Below, piece after piece: positions 1 to 9,047 of a stretch of DNA of 64,000 nucleotides (within the stretch, counting starts at the first letter, position 1; each line of letters begins with the position of its first letter). This DNA is from Micromonospora tarensis (lineage in GTDB: Bacteria > Actinomycetota > Actinomycetes > Mycobacteriales > Micromonosporaceae). A model generated the notes under the pieces. That model ran no database searches and had not been told where the DNA came from. It saw only the letters and a program-made list of their open reading frames with translations. The position numbers and the translations under genes were made by a program. Where the stretch lies: positions 1-64,000 of the forward strand of contig NZ_JAEVHL010000016.1 of NCBI RefSeq assembly GCF_016803395.1. Reading direction: 5' to 3'.

Positions 1-176
1 AAACCGGCCCCATACGCCATCTCGGCGCTGGCCTCCAGCCGTCGGGACCACTCCGCCGCGACAGCAGACGGATCGACTGCGATCAAATCTGCTACCTGCG
101 CACAGACGTCATTGACCGCGCCTTCATCATCGTGTACGAGCGTGCCGTACACGTCCAGCAAGATCGCCTGATACAC
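1..176 (-). CDS. HAD-superfamily hydrolase, N-terminal part only
   Basis: Read on the minus strand from a GTG at 174-176, the product begins V-Y-Q-A-I-L-L-D-V-Y-G-T-L-V-H-D-D-E-G. This is HAD motif I (DxYGT), whose first Asp is the nucleophile in phosphatases and dehalogenases of the family. About 58 codons are present before the gene runs off the left edge, so motifs II-IV and the substrate class cannot be judged. The start is chosen because the motif sits at the usual distance of about eight residues from the N-terminus. No strong ribosome site is visible upstream. The family assignment rests on one motif and the hydrophobic strand before it. Confidence 0.7.
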   Translation of the reverse strand, partial: MYQAILLDVYGTLVHDDEGAVNDVCAQVADLIAVDPSAVAAEWSRRLEASAEMAYGAG

Positions 177-318
177 AGTGAAACGCTACCCGACTGGATC
201 TGACCCCGGTCGGTTGCCAGGCACCCCTCGTGCCGAAGCCAGCCATCACGGACCGGCGCAGCCGGCACCTTGTTGCGTACGCTCTTCTGCCGCTGTCGGT
301 GCGCGATCGGCCGGGCTG

Positions 319-606
319 CAGGTTCCCGGACTTTGGCCAGTTGGACCTGTGCGTGTTCGGCGGCATGTCTGGTGCGTATCGTCCCACGTCGCCTATCGTC
401 AGCACATTGGCGAGCTGGCGGAAGGTCATTGACTGGCTGGGAAGTGTGTCTTGGAGAAGGTCCGGATGGCGCCACTGATCCAGCCGAACGATCTCTGGGA
501 TGTCGGCCGGGATGCGCCGTCGCAGCTCGACTTCGTCGGCTAGGAGCAGCTCCCGGTGGTCTGGGACGAGTGGGCGAAGCACGTCGAAACCCGACTGGTA
601 CGCCAT
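319..606 (-). pseudogene. Unrecognised protein fragment with coding-like composition
   Basis: From ATG 606 the minus strand reads about 95 residues that look like real protein, with segments such as IPADIPEIVRLDQWRHPDLL and MPPNTHRSNWPKSG. The frame then degrades into Arg-rich sequence and stops at 127. I do not recognise the family. The conserved-looking part resembles the C-terminal end of a larger protein, with its upstream portion missing and replaced by the unrelated fragment on the other strand. It lies in a 1.1-kb strip of gene debris between a HAD gene and the tRNA-Pro scar, so it is best read as a remnant. Confidence 0.35.
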
Positions 607-981
607 CCCGACGCAAGGACGGGCCGGCTCACCGCCCCCGGCGCCCGGTGGGCCGGGATCTCCGCGGCCCAGGGGAACTGGGCAGTTGGCCGCATCGGCA
701 CCGGCACCGAGGACGAGGACAGCACCCTGGTGCGCTGGGACCTGCGGACCGGCGTGGCGGCCGCCGTGCACCCGGCGCTGGTGTCAACGCAGGACGTCAA
801 CAGTCGAGGCGCGGTGCTCGGCGACCGAGTCGTCGACCACGGCGACCGGCTCGTCCCCCTAGCCGGCGCCATTCCCGGTGTCCAAGCCCCCTTCGCCTGG
901 GAAATCGCGGATAACGGCCTCGTCGTAGGCTCCTTCAACGGGGGATCCCGACTACGCCCAGCGCGCTGGATCAACTGTTGA
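556..981 (+). pseudogene. C-terminal remnant of a HAF-repeat-like secreted protein
   Basis: The frame is open for 141 residues, but only the part after about residue 20 looks like protein. It has WAVGRIG, LVRWDLRTG, QDVNSRGAVLGD and EIADNGLVVGS, in a spacing like that of HAF-type extracellular repeats, where each unit carries an N-x-x-G-x-V-x-G core. No signal peptide or ribosome site precedes the start, and the first residues overlap the unrelated minus-strand fragment. It appears to be the 3' end of a longer gene whose front was lost. The assignment is by repeat pattern only; no enzyme function is claimed. Confidence 0.35.
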
Positions 982-1129
982 AATAGTCGGCACCACGTCT
1001 TGTGTGTTCCTCTGGTCGGAGGCCGTGAATGCGCCGAAGGGTCCTCAAGCACCGGCAGTCACGGAGGCGGCTCCAGTAACCGTAGGCTCCACAGTCGTGC
1101 CCAGCGCCCTGACCGAGCAGGCTCGGTGC

Positions 1130-1171
1130 CTGGGGGTCAAGGGGTCGTCGGTTCGAATCCGGCCGTCCCGA
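1130..1171 (+). other. tRNA-Pro(GGG) 3' fragment, probable attachment-site scar
   Basis: The 42 bases fold as positions 32-73 of a tRNA: anticodon loop CTGGGGG (anticodon GGG), 3' anticodon strand TCAAG, five-base variable region, T arm GTCGG-TTCGAAT-CCGGC with a paired stem, acceptor strand CGTCCCG and discriminator A. The 5' half is absent: upstream bases do not supply CTTGA for the anticodon stem or CGGGACG for the acceptor. Similarity starting at the anticodon loop and running to the 3' end is the usual core of att sites used by tyrosine integrases. The matching intact tRNA-Pro would be the other end of the element and lies outside the window. Confidence 0.7.
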
Positions 1172-1291
1172 CGCCAGGTCGGCGTGCTCGCGCCAACCAG
1201 GGTCGTCTCTAGCGGAAGAAGTGGAAACGGCCGCCGCCCGCTTCGATCTCTCGGCTACTCCCGGATCTCCGAAGATCAGCCATCGGGACCG

Positions 1292-2623
1292 CTAGACCAG
1301 GTAGCGCAGCTTGAGCCGCAGTTCGCGCACTTCCTGCTCCACCTCCGACCCGGCGACGAGACCTCCCCCGGCGTTGAGACGGACCTGCGGCCCCTCCGGG
1401 TCGGGCTCGACGAGCCCGCAGGTCACGATGGTGTTCGAGACCAGTTCCCCCGGGTGCCCGCGAAAGATCCCGAGCACGCCGCTGTAGAAGCCCCGCCGCC
1501 GGTTCTCGAGGCGTGCGAGGATCTCCTGGGTACGGGCCTTCGGCGCGCCCACGATCACGCCGCGGGGGAACGAGGCGAGCAGGACCTCCGCCAGGGTGAC
1601 GTCCGCCGGAACCTCCGCGAACACCTCGGTGTCGAGATGGGTGGTCGGTCCCACCACGTACGGTGCCAGCAGCGGGCCGGTGTGCACGCCGTCCGGCAGC
1701 GCGATCGCACCGAGGTCGCTGCGTTCGAGGTCGACGAGCATGACATGCTCAGCGAAGTACTTCTCCGTGTCCAGCGCCGAGCGGATCTGGGCCAGTTCCG
1801 CCGGGCTCCGCGGCGCCGGCGCCGTACCGGCCAACACTCGGGTGCTCAGCCGGTTGCCGCGCCACTCGACGTGCGGTAGCGAGCAGTTGCCGAAGAAGCA
1901 GCACCCACCGGCGTCGAACCAGTAGGAGTAGGTGGAGCGGCGGTAGCGCCGCGCCACGGCCGCGAAGTACTCGGGCAGCGGGGCCCGTGGTCGGACGCGA
2001 ACGCTGACCGCGAGCACCGCCTGGTAGGACTCGCCGGCCCGCAACGCCTCCTGGGCCTCGGCAACGGCCTCGGCGTAGCGCCGCTCGTCGAAGTCCTCGA
2101 GCAGGTCGGTCAGCGGCGGGACGCCGCCGGGTGGATCCTCGTCGCCGGGCGGGTCCACCGGTCCGGGCTCGGCCTCCGGCTCGGCGAGGATCTGCCGTAC
2201 GCGCGCTGCGTCCCGGCCCGCCACGGTGACCTCGCCGGCCGGGCCGAACCGGGCCGTCGTGCCGGTCACGGCGATCACCGCCAGCGGGCCGTCCGGACGG
2301 GCGGCCGGCGGCGGGCCGGGCAACACCGGGTCCCGCAGCGCCCACTGCAGGTCGTGGGAGAGCGCGACCACCACGTCGCCGACCCCGTCGGCCGTGGCCG
2401 ATGCCCGCGATTCCCGCTCGTACGTGTCGAGCACGCCCCGGAGCCGGCCCGGCACGTCCCTGTCGCCGGCCTCGATCGTCGTCACCCGGTCGAGACCGGC
2501 GACGATCGTCGACCTGTCCGGCATCCGGTAAAGAAGGGTGCCACCCAGCACGTCGGCGAGCCGGGGCAGCAGCCGGTGGGCCCGGAGGTCCGGCGGAAAC
2601 GGATCGAGGTCGTCCACGCTCAT
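1292..2623 (-). CDS. Chorismate-binding enzyme, TrpE/PabB family
   Basis: The product (443 residues from ATG 2623) carries the chorismate-enzyme core: VLAGTAPAP, the EHVMLVDLERSDLG segment, FPRGVIVGAPKART and LNAGGGLVAGSEVEQE. It should convert chorismate to anthranilate, aminodeoxychorismate or a related aminated product together with the amidotransferase encoded just upstream. The end differs from housekeeping TrpE/PabB (AGGGLVAGSE in place of the usual AGAGIVADS), which suggests a pathway-specific paralogue. TrpE and PabB activity cannot be separated by eye. The start overlaps the stop of the preceding small frame (ATGA). In the same frame, coding-like sequence (NTFGFTVWAM) continues upstream of this ATG without a start, so the true N-terminus may lie behind a frame break near 2712-2724. 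Confidence 0.85.
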   Translation of the reverse strand: MSVDDLDPFPPDLRAHRLLPRLADVLGGTLLYRMPDRSTIVAGLDRVTTIEAGDRDVPGRLRGVLDTYERESRASATADGVGDVVVALSHDLQWALRDPVLPGPPPAARPDGPLAVIAVTGTTARFGPAGEVTVAGRDAARVRQILAEPEAEPGPVDPPGDEDPPGGVPPLTDLLEDFDERRYAEAVAEAQEALRAGESYQAVLAVSVRVRPRAPLPEYFAAVARRYRRSTYSYWFDAGGCCFFGNCSLPHVEWRGNRLSTRVLAGTAPAPRSPAELAQIRSALDTEKYFAEHVMLVDLERSDLGAIALPDGVHTGPLLAPYVVGPTTHLDTEVFAEVPADVTLAEVLLASFPRGVIVGAPKARTQEILARLENRRRGFYSGVLGIFRGHPGELVSNTIVTCGLVEPDPEGPQVRLNAGGGLVAGSEVEQEVRELRLKLRYLV

Positions 2624-2874
2624 CGCCCACACCGTGAACCCGAACGTGTTCGGCCGGCGGCCGGGGCCGGCCAGCGCGGGTTCCCGCTCTCCGGCGCCCG
2701 GGGTGTGGTCCCCGACAGGGGCGAGCGGAACAGCCGCACGACGCGGTCCTCGCCACCGGGGACGCGGGTCTCGAACTCGACCACCTGGTCGACGCTCTCC
2801 GAGCGGGACGCGTGCCGGCGAGGTCGACGACGAGCGACCGGGCCCCCGACGTCGGAGAGCGGTTCTTCGGGCAT
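2620..2874 (-). CDS. Short coupled frame, possibly the displaced N-terminus of the chorismate enzyme
   Basis: From ATG 2874 (or TTG 2883, which overlaps the amidotransferase stop) the frame encodes 84 residues and ends in an ATGA overlap with the next gene. The middle part, VVEFETRVPGGEDRVVRLF, has clear coding composition with strong G/C at third positions, while the last 30 residues do not. In the +1 neighbouring frame, the stretch just downstream (PVGDHTPGAGEREPALAG and on to NTFGFTVWAM) does look coding and joins the chorismate enzyme. The simplest reading is one longer gene broken by a single indel in the C/G runs near 2712-2724. A separate small protein is the alternative. Confidence 0.4.
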   Translation of the reverse strand: MPEEPLSDVGGPVARRRPRRHASRSESVDQVVEFETRVPGGEDRVVRLFRSPLSGTTPRAPESGNPRWPAPAAGRTRSGSRCGR

Positions 2875-2879
2875 GGTCG

Positions 2880-3470
2880 TCAACTTCCGCTACGGATGGC
2901 CAGAAAGTTTCGGATGATCTCCGCCCCTTGCGGTGTGGCCACCGACTCGGGGTGGAACTGCACGCCGAAGACCGGGAGAGTGTCGTGCTCGACCGTCATC
3001 ACCGCGCCGTCGTCGATGGCGACGGCGGTCACAGAGAGCTCGTTCGGCACGGTCGCCTCCGCGACGTGCAGGCTGTGGTAACGCATCACGTCGGTTTCGT
3101 GGGGCAGACCGCTGAGTAGCCGGCCGCTCGCGGTCCGGCGCATCCGCGACACCGCGCCGTGCCGGACGGCCGGCAGCCGCTCGATCCCGCCGCCGAAGTA
3201 CGTGCAGACAATCTGGTGACCCAGGCACACGCCCAGGATCGGGACCTTGGCTCGCACGGCTCGGTCCAGCACGGCGGTGCAGATCCCCACGTCCGTGGGG
3301 GTAGTGGGCGATCCCGGCCCCGGCGAGAGGATGACATGCGTGATGCCGGGCGGGATCTGCCCGGGCCCTGCCGAATTGCGCACCACCACCGGCTTGCCCT
3401 GTCGGCGGTGGACGAGGTGCACCAGGTTGTAGGTGAAGGAATCGAAGTTGTCGACGATCAGGACACTCAC
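2880..3470 (-). CDS. Glutamine amidotransferase, anthranilate/aminodeoxychorismate synthase subunit II
   Basis: The 196-residue product begins MSVLIVDNFDSFTYNLVH, the signature N-terminus of TrpG/PabA. It has the class I nucleophile motif GVCLGHQ and the GVQFHPES motif with catalytic His and Glu, so the triad is complete. It releases ammonia from glutamine for the chorismate-binding partner encoded directly downstream. GTG 3470 is chosen because GGAGGT lies seven bases upstream; an earlier in-frame start would add an Arg-rich unrelated N-terminus. The start overlaps the stop of the preceding 95-codon gene (GTGA), so the three or four genes are probably made from one message with coupled translation. 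Confidence 0.92.
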   Translation of the reverse strand: MSVLIVDNFDSFTYNLVHLVHRRQGKPVVVRNSAGPGQIPPGITHVILSPGPGSPTTPTDVGICTAVLDRAVRAKVPILGVCLGHQIVCTYFGGGIERLPAVRHGAVSRMRRTASGRLLSGLPHETDVMRYHSLHVAEATVPNELSVTAVAIDDGAVMTVEHDTLPVFGVQFHPESVATPQGAEIIRNFLAIRSGS

Positions 3471-3754
3471 GCCGACCTCCGCACCGCCCGGCCATCGGTC
3501 TCGACCCGCGGATCGGGGCGGCACACGTGGACGACGGTCGCGATTGCTGGCTCGGGAAGACCGGCCCGCACCAGCGGGACGGGATCGGCCCCGGCCGGGC
3601 CGGCGATGGGCGGCCGGATCGGCTCACGGCCACTGATCACGCGATGGAGCATCTCTCGTCCCCCGTCGAAAAGGTTCACGAGCAGTGCGCACAACGAGGC
3701 GTCACGTCGGATGCCGGATGGAACGCCGGCATCGTCCGGGGATGACGCGAACAA
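3467..3754 (-). CDS. Small protein of unknown function, first gene of the chorismate operon
   Basis: A 95-residue frame starting at TTG 3754 ends in a GTGA overlap with the amidotransferase start, which argues that it is translated. Central segments read LCALLVNLFDGGREMLHRVISGREPIRPP and GLPEPAIATVVHVCRPDPR. The first is amphipathic and the second suggests a beta strand. No signal peptide, membrane span or recognised catalytic motif is visible. The start is uncertain, since TTG is the only obvious option and has no clear ribosome site. Position at the head of the operon suggests a role with the chorismate product, but the function is unknown. Confidence 0.5.
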   Translation of the reverse strand: MFASSPDDAGVPSGIRRDASLCALLVNLFDGGREMLHRVISGREPIRPPIAGPAGADPVPLVRAGLPEPAIATVVHVCRPDPRVETDGRAVRRSA

Positions 3755-4276
3755 CTGCCGCCCGAGAAATGCTGCGCCGGTCGTGCGGCAGTCAATTGTG
3801 CGAACTTATTAGGGTACCGTCTGGGAAAAGTCGGCGCAGAAATGATGGATCGGATTGTTCGTCGGTAAGGTGGCGGCTGGGTGTCTGCCTGGCGCATTCT
3901 GGCCGCGTTAGCGGCGCTGTCAACGGATGCCTGGGTCGCCGGATTCCATGCCGAATGTTATGGTTCGGACACGAGTCAGGCTACACCCAGATCACATACG
4001 CGACAAGGGACCGCCTTCGATGGCTCCTTTCTTGACAACTGCATGGCCACGTGGTTCTATCCCCTCCGTACGAAGATTGCGGGGACTCGTCGCTGTGGCA
4101 TGAGAGTGACAGGCCCTATGGTGCAACCTGGACTCGTGCGTCCGGAGCTACCGAGGGGGTTCAACTACTGCGGGGTTCACTGCACCGCTGCGGCAGTCGT
4201 AGCCGCGCCCTATCCCTAGTGACGAGCTGATCAGGCAAATCTCAGAGTAGTCATCCGCATGGCGACCAGGAGTGCA
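3755..4276. other. Divergent intergenic region of the chorismate/CAR locus
   Basis: About 520 bases separate the minus-strand chorismate operon from the plus-strand methyltransferase. Base composition is visibly less G+C-rich than in the flanking genes (for example around 3790-3870 and 3960-4090), as expected for a bidirectional promoter region or a segment of different origin. Open frames here (such as 3881-4219) lack coding-type third-position bias and ribosome sites, so I call no gene. No convincing operator palindrome or riboswitch was seen. Confidence 0.5.
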
Positions 4277-4981
4277 ATGCCCCCACAGCGCCGACTCGAC
4301 GCCCCCACCCCTTGGGGCAGGCGAGCCTTTGAATACGTGAAGTTCTTTGAGCTGAGGGAACATCACGCAACGTACAAGTTGCTGGATTGTGGCGCCGGAC
4401 CGTCTTCGTTCGCGGCCGAGCAGACTGCCCTCGGTTGGGATGTCACCGCCGTCGACCCGACATATGCTCTGGATGAAACCGAGATCCGCGCCTCGGTGAG
4501 AGGCGGCGTCGAGTGGATGCGCGGCATCATGGTTGACGAGAAGGACCGGTTCTGCTGGGACTTCTACGGTGACGTGGACCGAGTGATGAAGCTCCGGCAG
4601 GAAGCGCTCGACCTGTTCCTGTCGGATTACGAAGAAGGGAAGCGGTGCGGGAGATACCGGGCCGGTGCGCTGCCGGTGCTGGATTTTGCACCCAGGACGT
4701 TCGATCTGGCGCTGTGCTCGCACTTGTTGTTCATTTACAGCGACTATCTCGACCTGGAATTCCATCTCCGTGCGCTCATCGAGCTCGGTCGTGTAGCGAA
4801 GGAGACCCGGGTCTTCCCGCTCATGAACATAGACGGTCAACGGTCGCCGTACGTCTCTGCCGTTCTCGACAGGCTCGGCGATGCAGGATTGGACGCATCC
4901 CTCGAACCTGTCGACTTCGAGTTCCAGAAGGGCGCGACCTCGATGCTGGTGGTTCGCGACAACAGGTCGCCGGACTGCTGA
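4277..4981 (+). CDS. Class I SAM-dependent methyltransferase
   Basis: The product (234 residues) has the Rossmann motif I LLDCGAGPSSF near residues 34-44 and an acidic motif II (VTAVDP). A later strand reads FDLALCSHLLFIYSDYLD, at the place where these enzymes have motif IV/post-II. ATG 4277 is preferred over ATG 4259 because AGGAG lies five bases before it. The insert between motif II and the FDLALCSH strand is long and charged. It sits 163 bp upstream of the carboxylic acid reductase in the same orientation and probably belongs to the same pathway. The methyl acceptor (O, N or C) cannot be read from the sequence. Confidence 0.8.
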   Translation: MPPQRRLDAPTPWGRRAFEYVKFFELREHHATYKLLDCGAGPSSFAAEQTALGWDVTAVDPTYALDETEIRASVRGGVEWMRGIMVDEKDRFCWDFYGDVDRVMKLRQEALDLFLSDYEEGKRCGRYRAGALPVLDFAPRTFDLALCSHLLFIYSDYLDLEFHLRALIELGRVAKETRVFPLMNIDGQRSPYVSAVLDRLGDAGLDASLEPVDFEFQKGATSMLVVRDNRSPDC

Positions 4982-5143
4982 GGAGAGCGGATCCGCTCAC
5001 CCGTGCGGCGGCGTCGTGGCGCGGCAACTCCAGTCGCGTCGATCCTCGGGGATTGCAGGTGTCGTGCAGTCAGCAGGGCAGGGCGCCGGGCCCTGGAAAG
5101 CGGTGGGAACGTCAGGGGGACTGTGTCTGTCGGAGGTAGTGCG

Positions 5144-8100
5144 ATGATCGACGAGGAAGCCGCTCACCGGCCGCTTGACGCGATCTACGCCCTGGTCCGC
5201 CAACCTGGCACACCACCGGCCGAGGCCCTCGCGGCGATCATGGAGGGTTACGCCGACCGGCCAGCCCTCGGCGAGCGAGCGACCGAACTGGTCACCTCGG
5301 CCGGACGTACCGAACGACGGCTGACGTCGAATTTCGACATCACCAGCTACCACGAGTTGTGGACCCGGGTCCGGGCGGTGGCCGCCGACTGGCAGCACCA
5401 CCAGGCCAGCCCGCTCGCCGCCGGCGACCGGGTCTGCACCCTGGGCTTCACCAGCAGCGACTATGCCACGCTCGAACTGGCCTGCATCCACCTGGGCGCG
5501 GTGTCGGTGCCGTTGCAGGTCAGCGCCGCGCTCAGCCAACTGCGGTCGATAGTGGCCGAGACCCGGCCGCGCATCCTCGCCTCCAGCGTCGAACGGCTGG
5601 CCAGCACCGTCGACCTGGCACTGAAGTACGGCGACTTCCTGCGGCGTCTGATCGTCTTCGACCACGACCCGGAAATCGACGACGAACGAGAGACCGTCGA
5701 GGCCGCGCAGGCGCGTCTGGCCGAGGCCGGCAGTCCGGTCGTTCTGGAACCACTGAGTACGGTGATCGAGCGCGGGAGGGAGCTGCCGAGCGCTCCGCCG
5801 TTCGTCCCCGCACCCGGTACCGACCCCCTGGCCCTGATCGTCTACACCTCCGGCAGCACCGGCTCGCCCAAGGGTGCCATGTACCCGCAGAGACTGCTTC
5901 CGCAGATGTGGACGCCCTTCGGGTTCGACCGCGCCGACCTGCCCGCGGTCGGCATCCACTACATGCCCATGAGCCATCTCGCGGGCCGCTGGGCTTTGAC
6001 GTCCACGCTGGCCAGGGGCGGAATCGGCTACTTCACCGCCCGCAGCGACCTGTCCACGCTGCTGGACGACATCACCCTGACCCGCCCGACCGAACTGATC
6101 CTGGTCCCGCGCATCTGCGACATGCTGTTCGAGCGCTACCAGAGCGAACTCGATCGCAACCCCGACGAGACCGCCGTCAAGACCTCCCTGCGGGAGGACT
6201 TCCTCGGCGGCCGGATCGCCCAGGTCCTCGTCGGCACGGCACCGCTGTCGCCGGAGCTGCGGGCGTTCATGGAGTCGATGCTCGGCATGACGATCAGCGA
6301 GAGCTACGGCTCCACCGAGTCGGCCCGGATCCTGTTGAACGGCAGGGTGTGGCGTCCGCCGGTGCTCGACTACAGGCTGGCGGACGTGCCGCAGATGGGC
6401 TACCTCCGCACCGACTCCCCGTACCCGCGCGGCGAACTGCTGGTCAAGAGCGAGACGAACATCCCCGGCTACTACCGACAGCCCGAGGCGACCGCCGAGA
6501 TGTTCGACCAGGACGGCTACTACCGTACCGGCGACATCATGGCCGAGATCGCCCCGGACCGGCTGATCTACCTCGACCGCCGAAACAACGTGCTCAAGCT
6601 GTCGCAGGGCGAGTTCGTCGCCCCGTCCCGGCTGGAAGCGCTCTTCGTCGTCAGTCCGCTGATCCAGCAGATCTTCGTCTACGGCAACAGTGAACGTGCG
6701 TACCTACTGGCGGTGGTCGTGCCGACCGAGGAGGCGCTGGCCGAGGCCGGCGGGGACACCACGGCGCTCAAACCGCTGCTGGCCGGATCGCTGCGACGGG
6801 TCGCCAGGGACGCCGAACTCAACCCCTACGAGATCCCGCGCGACTTCCTGGTGGAGACCACTGCGTTCAGCACCGGGAACGGGCTGCTGTCCGACATCGG
6901 CAAGCTGTTGCGCCCCCGCCTCAGGGAGCGCTACGGCCAGCGCCTGGAGCAGCTGTACGCCGACCAGGCCGACGGACAGCTGCAGCAGCTGCACGAACTT
7001 CGTCGCACCGGCGCCCAGCGGTCGGTACTGGACACCGTCAGGCGTGCCGCACAGGCGCTGCTCGGCACAACCGGCACCGAGGTGAGCCCGGACGCGCACT
7101 TCACCGACCTGGGCGGCGATTCGCTGTCCGCGTTGTCCTTCTCCACCCAGCTCAGGGAGATCTTCCACATCGAGCTCCCGGTCGGCGTGGTCATCAGCCC
7201 GGCCAACGACCTGGCAAAGCTGGCCGCTCACATCGAGTCCGCACTCTCCTCCGGGGCGGAGCGGCCCACGTTCGCCACTGTGCACGGGGCCGGCAGCGTT
7301 CAGGTTCGGGCCAGCGACCTCACCCTGGACAGGTTCATCGACATGCCGACGCTCGACGCAGCCAGGGCCCTGCCCCGCGCCACCGGCCCGGTCCGGACGG
7401 TGCTGCTGACCGGGTCGAACGGCTACCTGGGCCGGTTCCTGTGTCTGGAGTGGCTGGAGCGGCTGGCCCCGGTGGGCGGGAAACTGATCTGCGTCGTGCG
7501 GGGAGGGGATGCCGCGGCGGCCCGTCAGCGGCTGGAGGTCGCCTTCGACAGCGGCGACCACGAGCTGATCGGGCGTTTCCGCCAGCTGGCGGCGCAGACC
7601 CTGGAGGTGCTGGCCGGCGACGTCAGCGAGCCGAACCTGGGTCTGGACCCGCGGACCTGGCAGTCGCTCACCGAGACCGTCGATCGCGTCGTGCACCCGG
7701 CCGCCCATGTCAACCACGTGCTGCCCTACGGCCAGCTGTTCGGGGCGAACGTGGTCGGCACCGCCGAGGCGATCCGGCTGGCGATCACCGGTCGGATCAA
7801 GCCGGTCACGTACGTCTCGAGCGGAGCCGCGGCACCGCCGCCCGAGCGGTCGGGCCTCGACGAGGACATCGACATTCGCGTCCTCGTCCCCACCTACCCA
7901 CTGGACGACGCGTACGCCAACGGCTATGGGGCGAGCAAGTGGGCCAGCGAAGTACTGCTGCGCGAGGCGTACGACGCATGCGGCCTGCCCGTGGCCACCT
8001 TCCGGTCGGACATGATCCTCGCGCACAGCCGGTTCTCCGGGCAGCTCAACGTGCCCGACCAGTTCACTCGTCTGCTGCTCAGCCTGGCCGCCACCGGGAT

Positions 8101-8572
8101 CGCGCCGGGCTCGTTCTACCGGGGCGACCCGGCGCGGGCGCACTACGACGGCCTGCCCGCCGACTTCACCGCCGAGGCCATCACCACCCTGGGCGAACAG
8201 GCCACCGACGGATACCAGAGCTTCAACGTGATCAACCCGCACGACGACGGCATCTCCCTGGACACCTTCGTGAACTGGCTGATCGCCGCCGGCCACCCGA
8301 TCGAGCGGATCCCTGACTACTCGGACTGGTTCGTCCGGTTCGAGGCCGCGATCCGTGTCCTGCCGGACAGGCAGCGGCAGCACTCGCTGCTACCCCTGCT
8401 ACACGCCTTCCGGCAGCCCGAGCCGGCCCGCCCCGGTTCGGTCATCCCCGGCGAGCGGTTCCGTGCCGCCGTGCGTGCCGCCGGCATCGGGGCGGACGAG
8501 GACATCCCGTACGTGTCCGTGCAACTGATCGGCAAGTACCTGACCGACCTGCGGCAACTGGGGCTGCTCTGA
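5144..8572 (+). CDS. car: Carboxylic acid reductase (adenylation-carrier-reductase)
   Basis: This 1142-residue protein has the full CAR layout. The adenylation domain carries [14 protein letters not shown] near residues 232-245 and ESYGSTES and YYRTGDI further on. The carrier domain has [11 protein letters not shown] with Ser660 as the phosphopantetheine site. The C-terminal NADPH reductase domain has [14 protein letters not shown] and a YxxxK pair at Tyr928/Lys932. Enzymes of this family use ATP and NADPH to reduce an acid to the aldehyde and need a phosphopantetheinyl transferase, none of which is encoded here. ATG 5144 is fixed by GGAGGT six bases upstream; the frame is open further up but unlike the family. 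Length is close to the usual 1170. The 3' end touches transposase debris. Confidence 0.93.
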   Translation: MIDEEAAHRPLDAIYALVRQPGTPPAEALAAIMEGYADRPALGERATELVTSAGRTERRLTSNFDITSYHELWTRVRAVAADWQHHQASPLAAGDRVCTLGFTSSDYATLELACIHLGAVSVPLQVSAALSQLRSIVAETRPRILASSVERLASTVDLALKYGDFLRRLIVFDHDPEIDDERETVEAAQARLAEAGSPVVLEPLSTVIERGRELPSAPPFVPAPGTDPLALIVYTSGSTGSPKGAMYPQRLLPQMWTPFGFDRADLPAVGIHYMPMSHLAGRWALTSTLARGGIGYFTARSDLSTLLDDITLTRPTELILVPRICDMLFERYQSELDRNPDETAVKTSLREDFLGGRIAQVLVGTAPLSPELRAFMESMLGMTISESYGSTESARILLNGRVWRPPVLDYRLADVPQMGYLRTDSPYPRGELLVKSETNIPGYYRQPEATAEMFDQDGYYRTGDIMAEIAPDRLIYLDRRNNVLKLSQGEFVAPSRLEALFVVSPLIQQIFVYGNSERAYLLAVVVPTEEALAEAGGDTTALKPLLAGSLRRVARDAELNPYEIPRDFLVETTAFSTGNGLLSDIGKLLRPRLRERYGQRLEQLYADQADGQLQQLHELRRTGAQRSVLDTVRRAAQALLGTTGTEVSPDAHFTDLGGDSLSALSFSTQLREIFHIELPVGVVISPANDLAKLAAHIESALSSGAERPTFATVHGAGSVQVRASDLTLDRFIDMPTLDAARALPRATGPVRTVLLTGSNGYLGRFLCLEWLERLAPVGGKLICVVRGGDAAAARQRLEVAFDSGDHELIGRFRQLAAQTLEVLAGDVSEPNLGLDPRTWQSLTETVDRVVHPAAHVNHVLPYGQLFGANVVGTAEAIRLAITGRIKPVTYVSSGAAAPPPERSGLDEDIDIRVLVPTYPLDDAYANGYGASKWASEVLLREAYDACGLPVATFRSDMILAHSRFSGQLNVPDQFTRLLLSLAATGIAPGSFYRGDPARAHYDGLPADFTAEAITTLGEQATDGYQSFNVINPHDDGISLDTFVNWLIAAGHPIERIPDYSDWFVRFEAAIRVLPDRQRQHSLLPLLHAFRQPEPARPGSVIPGERFRAAVRAAGIGADEDIPYVSVQLIGKYLTDLRQLGLL

Positions 8573-9047
8573 CTCGAACTGCACCACGCGGCGGTACGGG
8601 GCGAGCGACTTGGACAACTGCCGGACGCCGAGCTGCTCGACCAGTCTCTCCAACCGACGAGTCGAGACGCCGAGCAGATAGGAGGTTGCCACCACCGAGA
8701 CGAGAGCTTGTTCGGCTCGCCAGCGGTGCGTCGGCAGCCAGTCCGGAGGTAGCTGCCCTGCCGCAGTTTCGGCACCGCCAGGTCGATCGTCCGGACACGG
8801 GTGTCCCACTCCCGCACCCGGTATCGGTTGCGGGAGTTGACCCGCTCGTCGCTGCGCTGCCCGTAGCCAGCGCCGCAGATCGCGTCGGCTTCGACGGACA
8901 TCAACGCTTGCGCGAACGTTTTGATCATCGCCTGCAACACGTCCGGCGACGCGCCCTCGAGCTGCTCGCGCAGCAGGTCAACACGGTTCGCACTCGCAGA
9001 TTGTCGGTCGTGTGGTGGCGGCTGCGCCGATCGTTGGACGACGGCTG
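8573..9047 (-). pseudogene. Truncated, frameshifted IS256-family transposase
   Basis: On the minus strand the segment reads the N-terminal third of a mutator/IS256 transposase: VDLLREQLEGASPDVLQAMI, AICGAGYGQRSDERVNSRN, YRVREWDTR and IDLAVPKLRQGSY. The reading frame then shifts near 8748 and continues as DWLPTHRWRAEQALVSVVAT, SYLLGVSTRRLERLVEQLG. Similarity ends at LSKS close to 8610. The DDE catalytic domain is missing, so the element cannot move itself. The broken end lies a few tens of bases from the stop codon of the carboxylic acid reductase, and the other end touches the VOC gene. No terminal inverted repeats were found. Confidence 0.85.

Noticed and set aside
1090..1175. Complete tRNA gene
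   Set aside because: Only positions 32-73 are present; no D arm or 5' acceptor strand can be formed from upstream bases.
3881..4219. 112-codon frame with a possible hydrophobic start
   Set aside because: No ribosome site, no coding-type third-position bias; treated as intergenic.
6704..8383. 559-codon minus-strand frame
   Set aside because: Shadow of the carboxylic acid reductase, which is complete on the plus strand.
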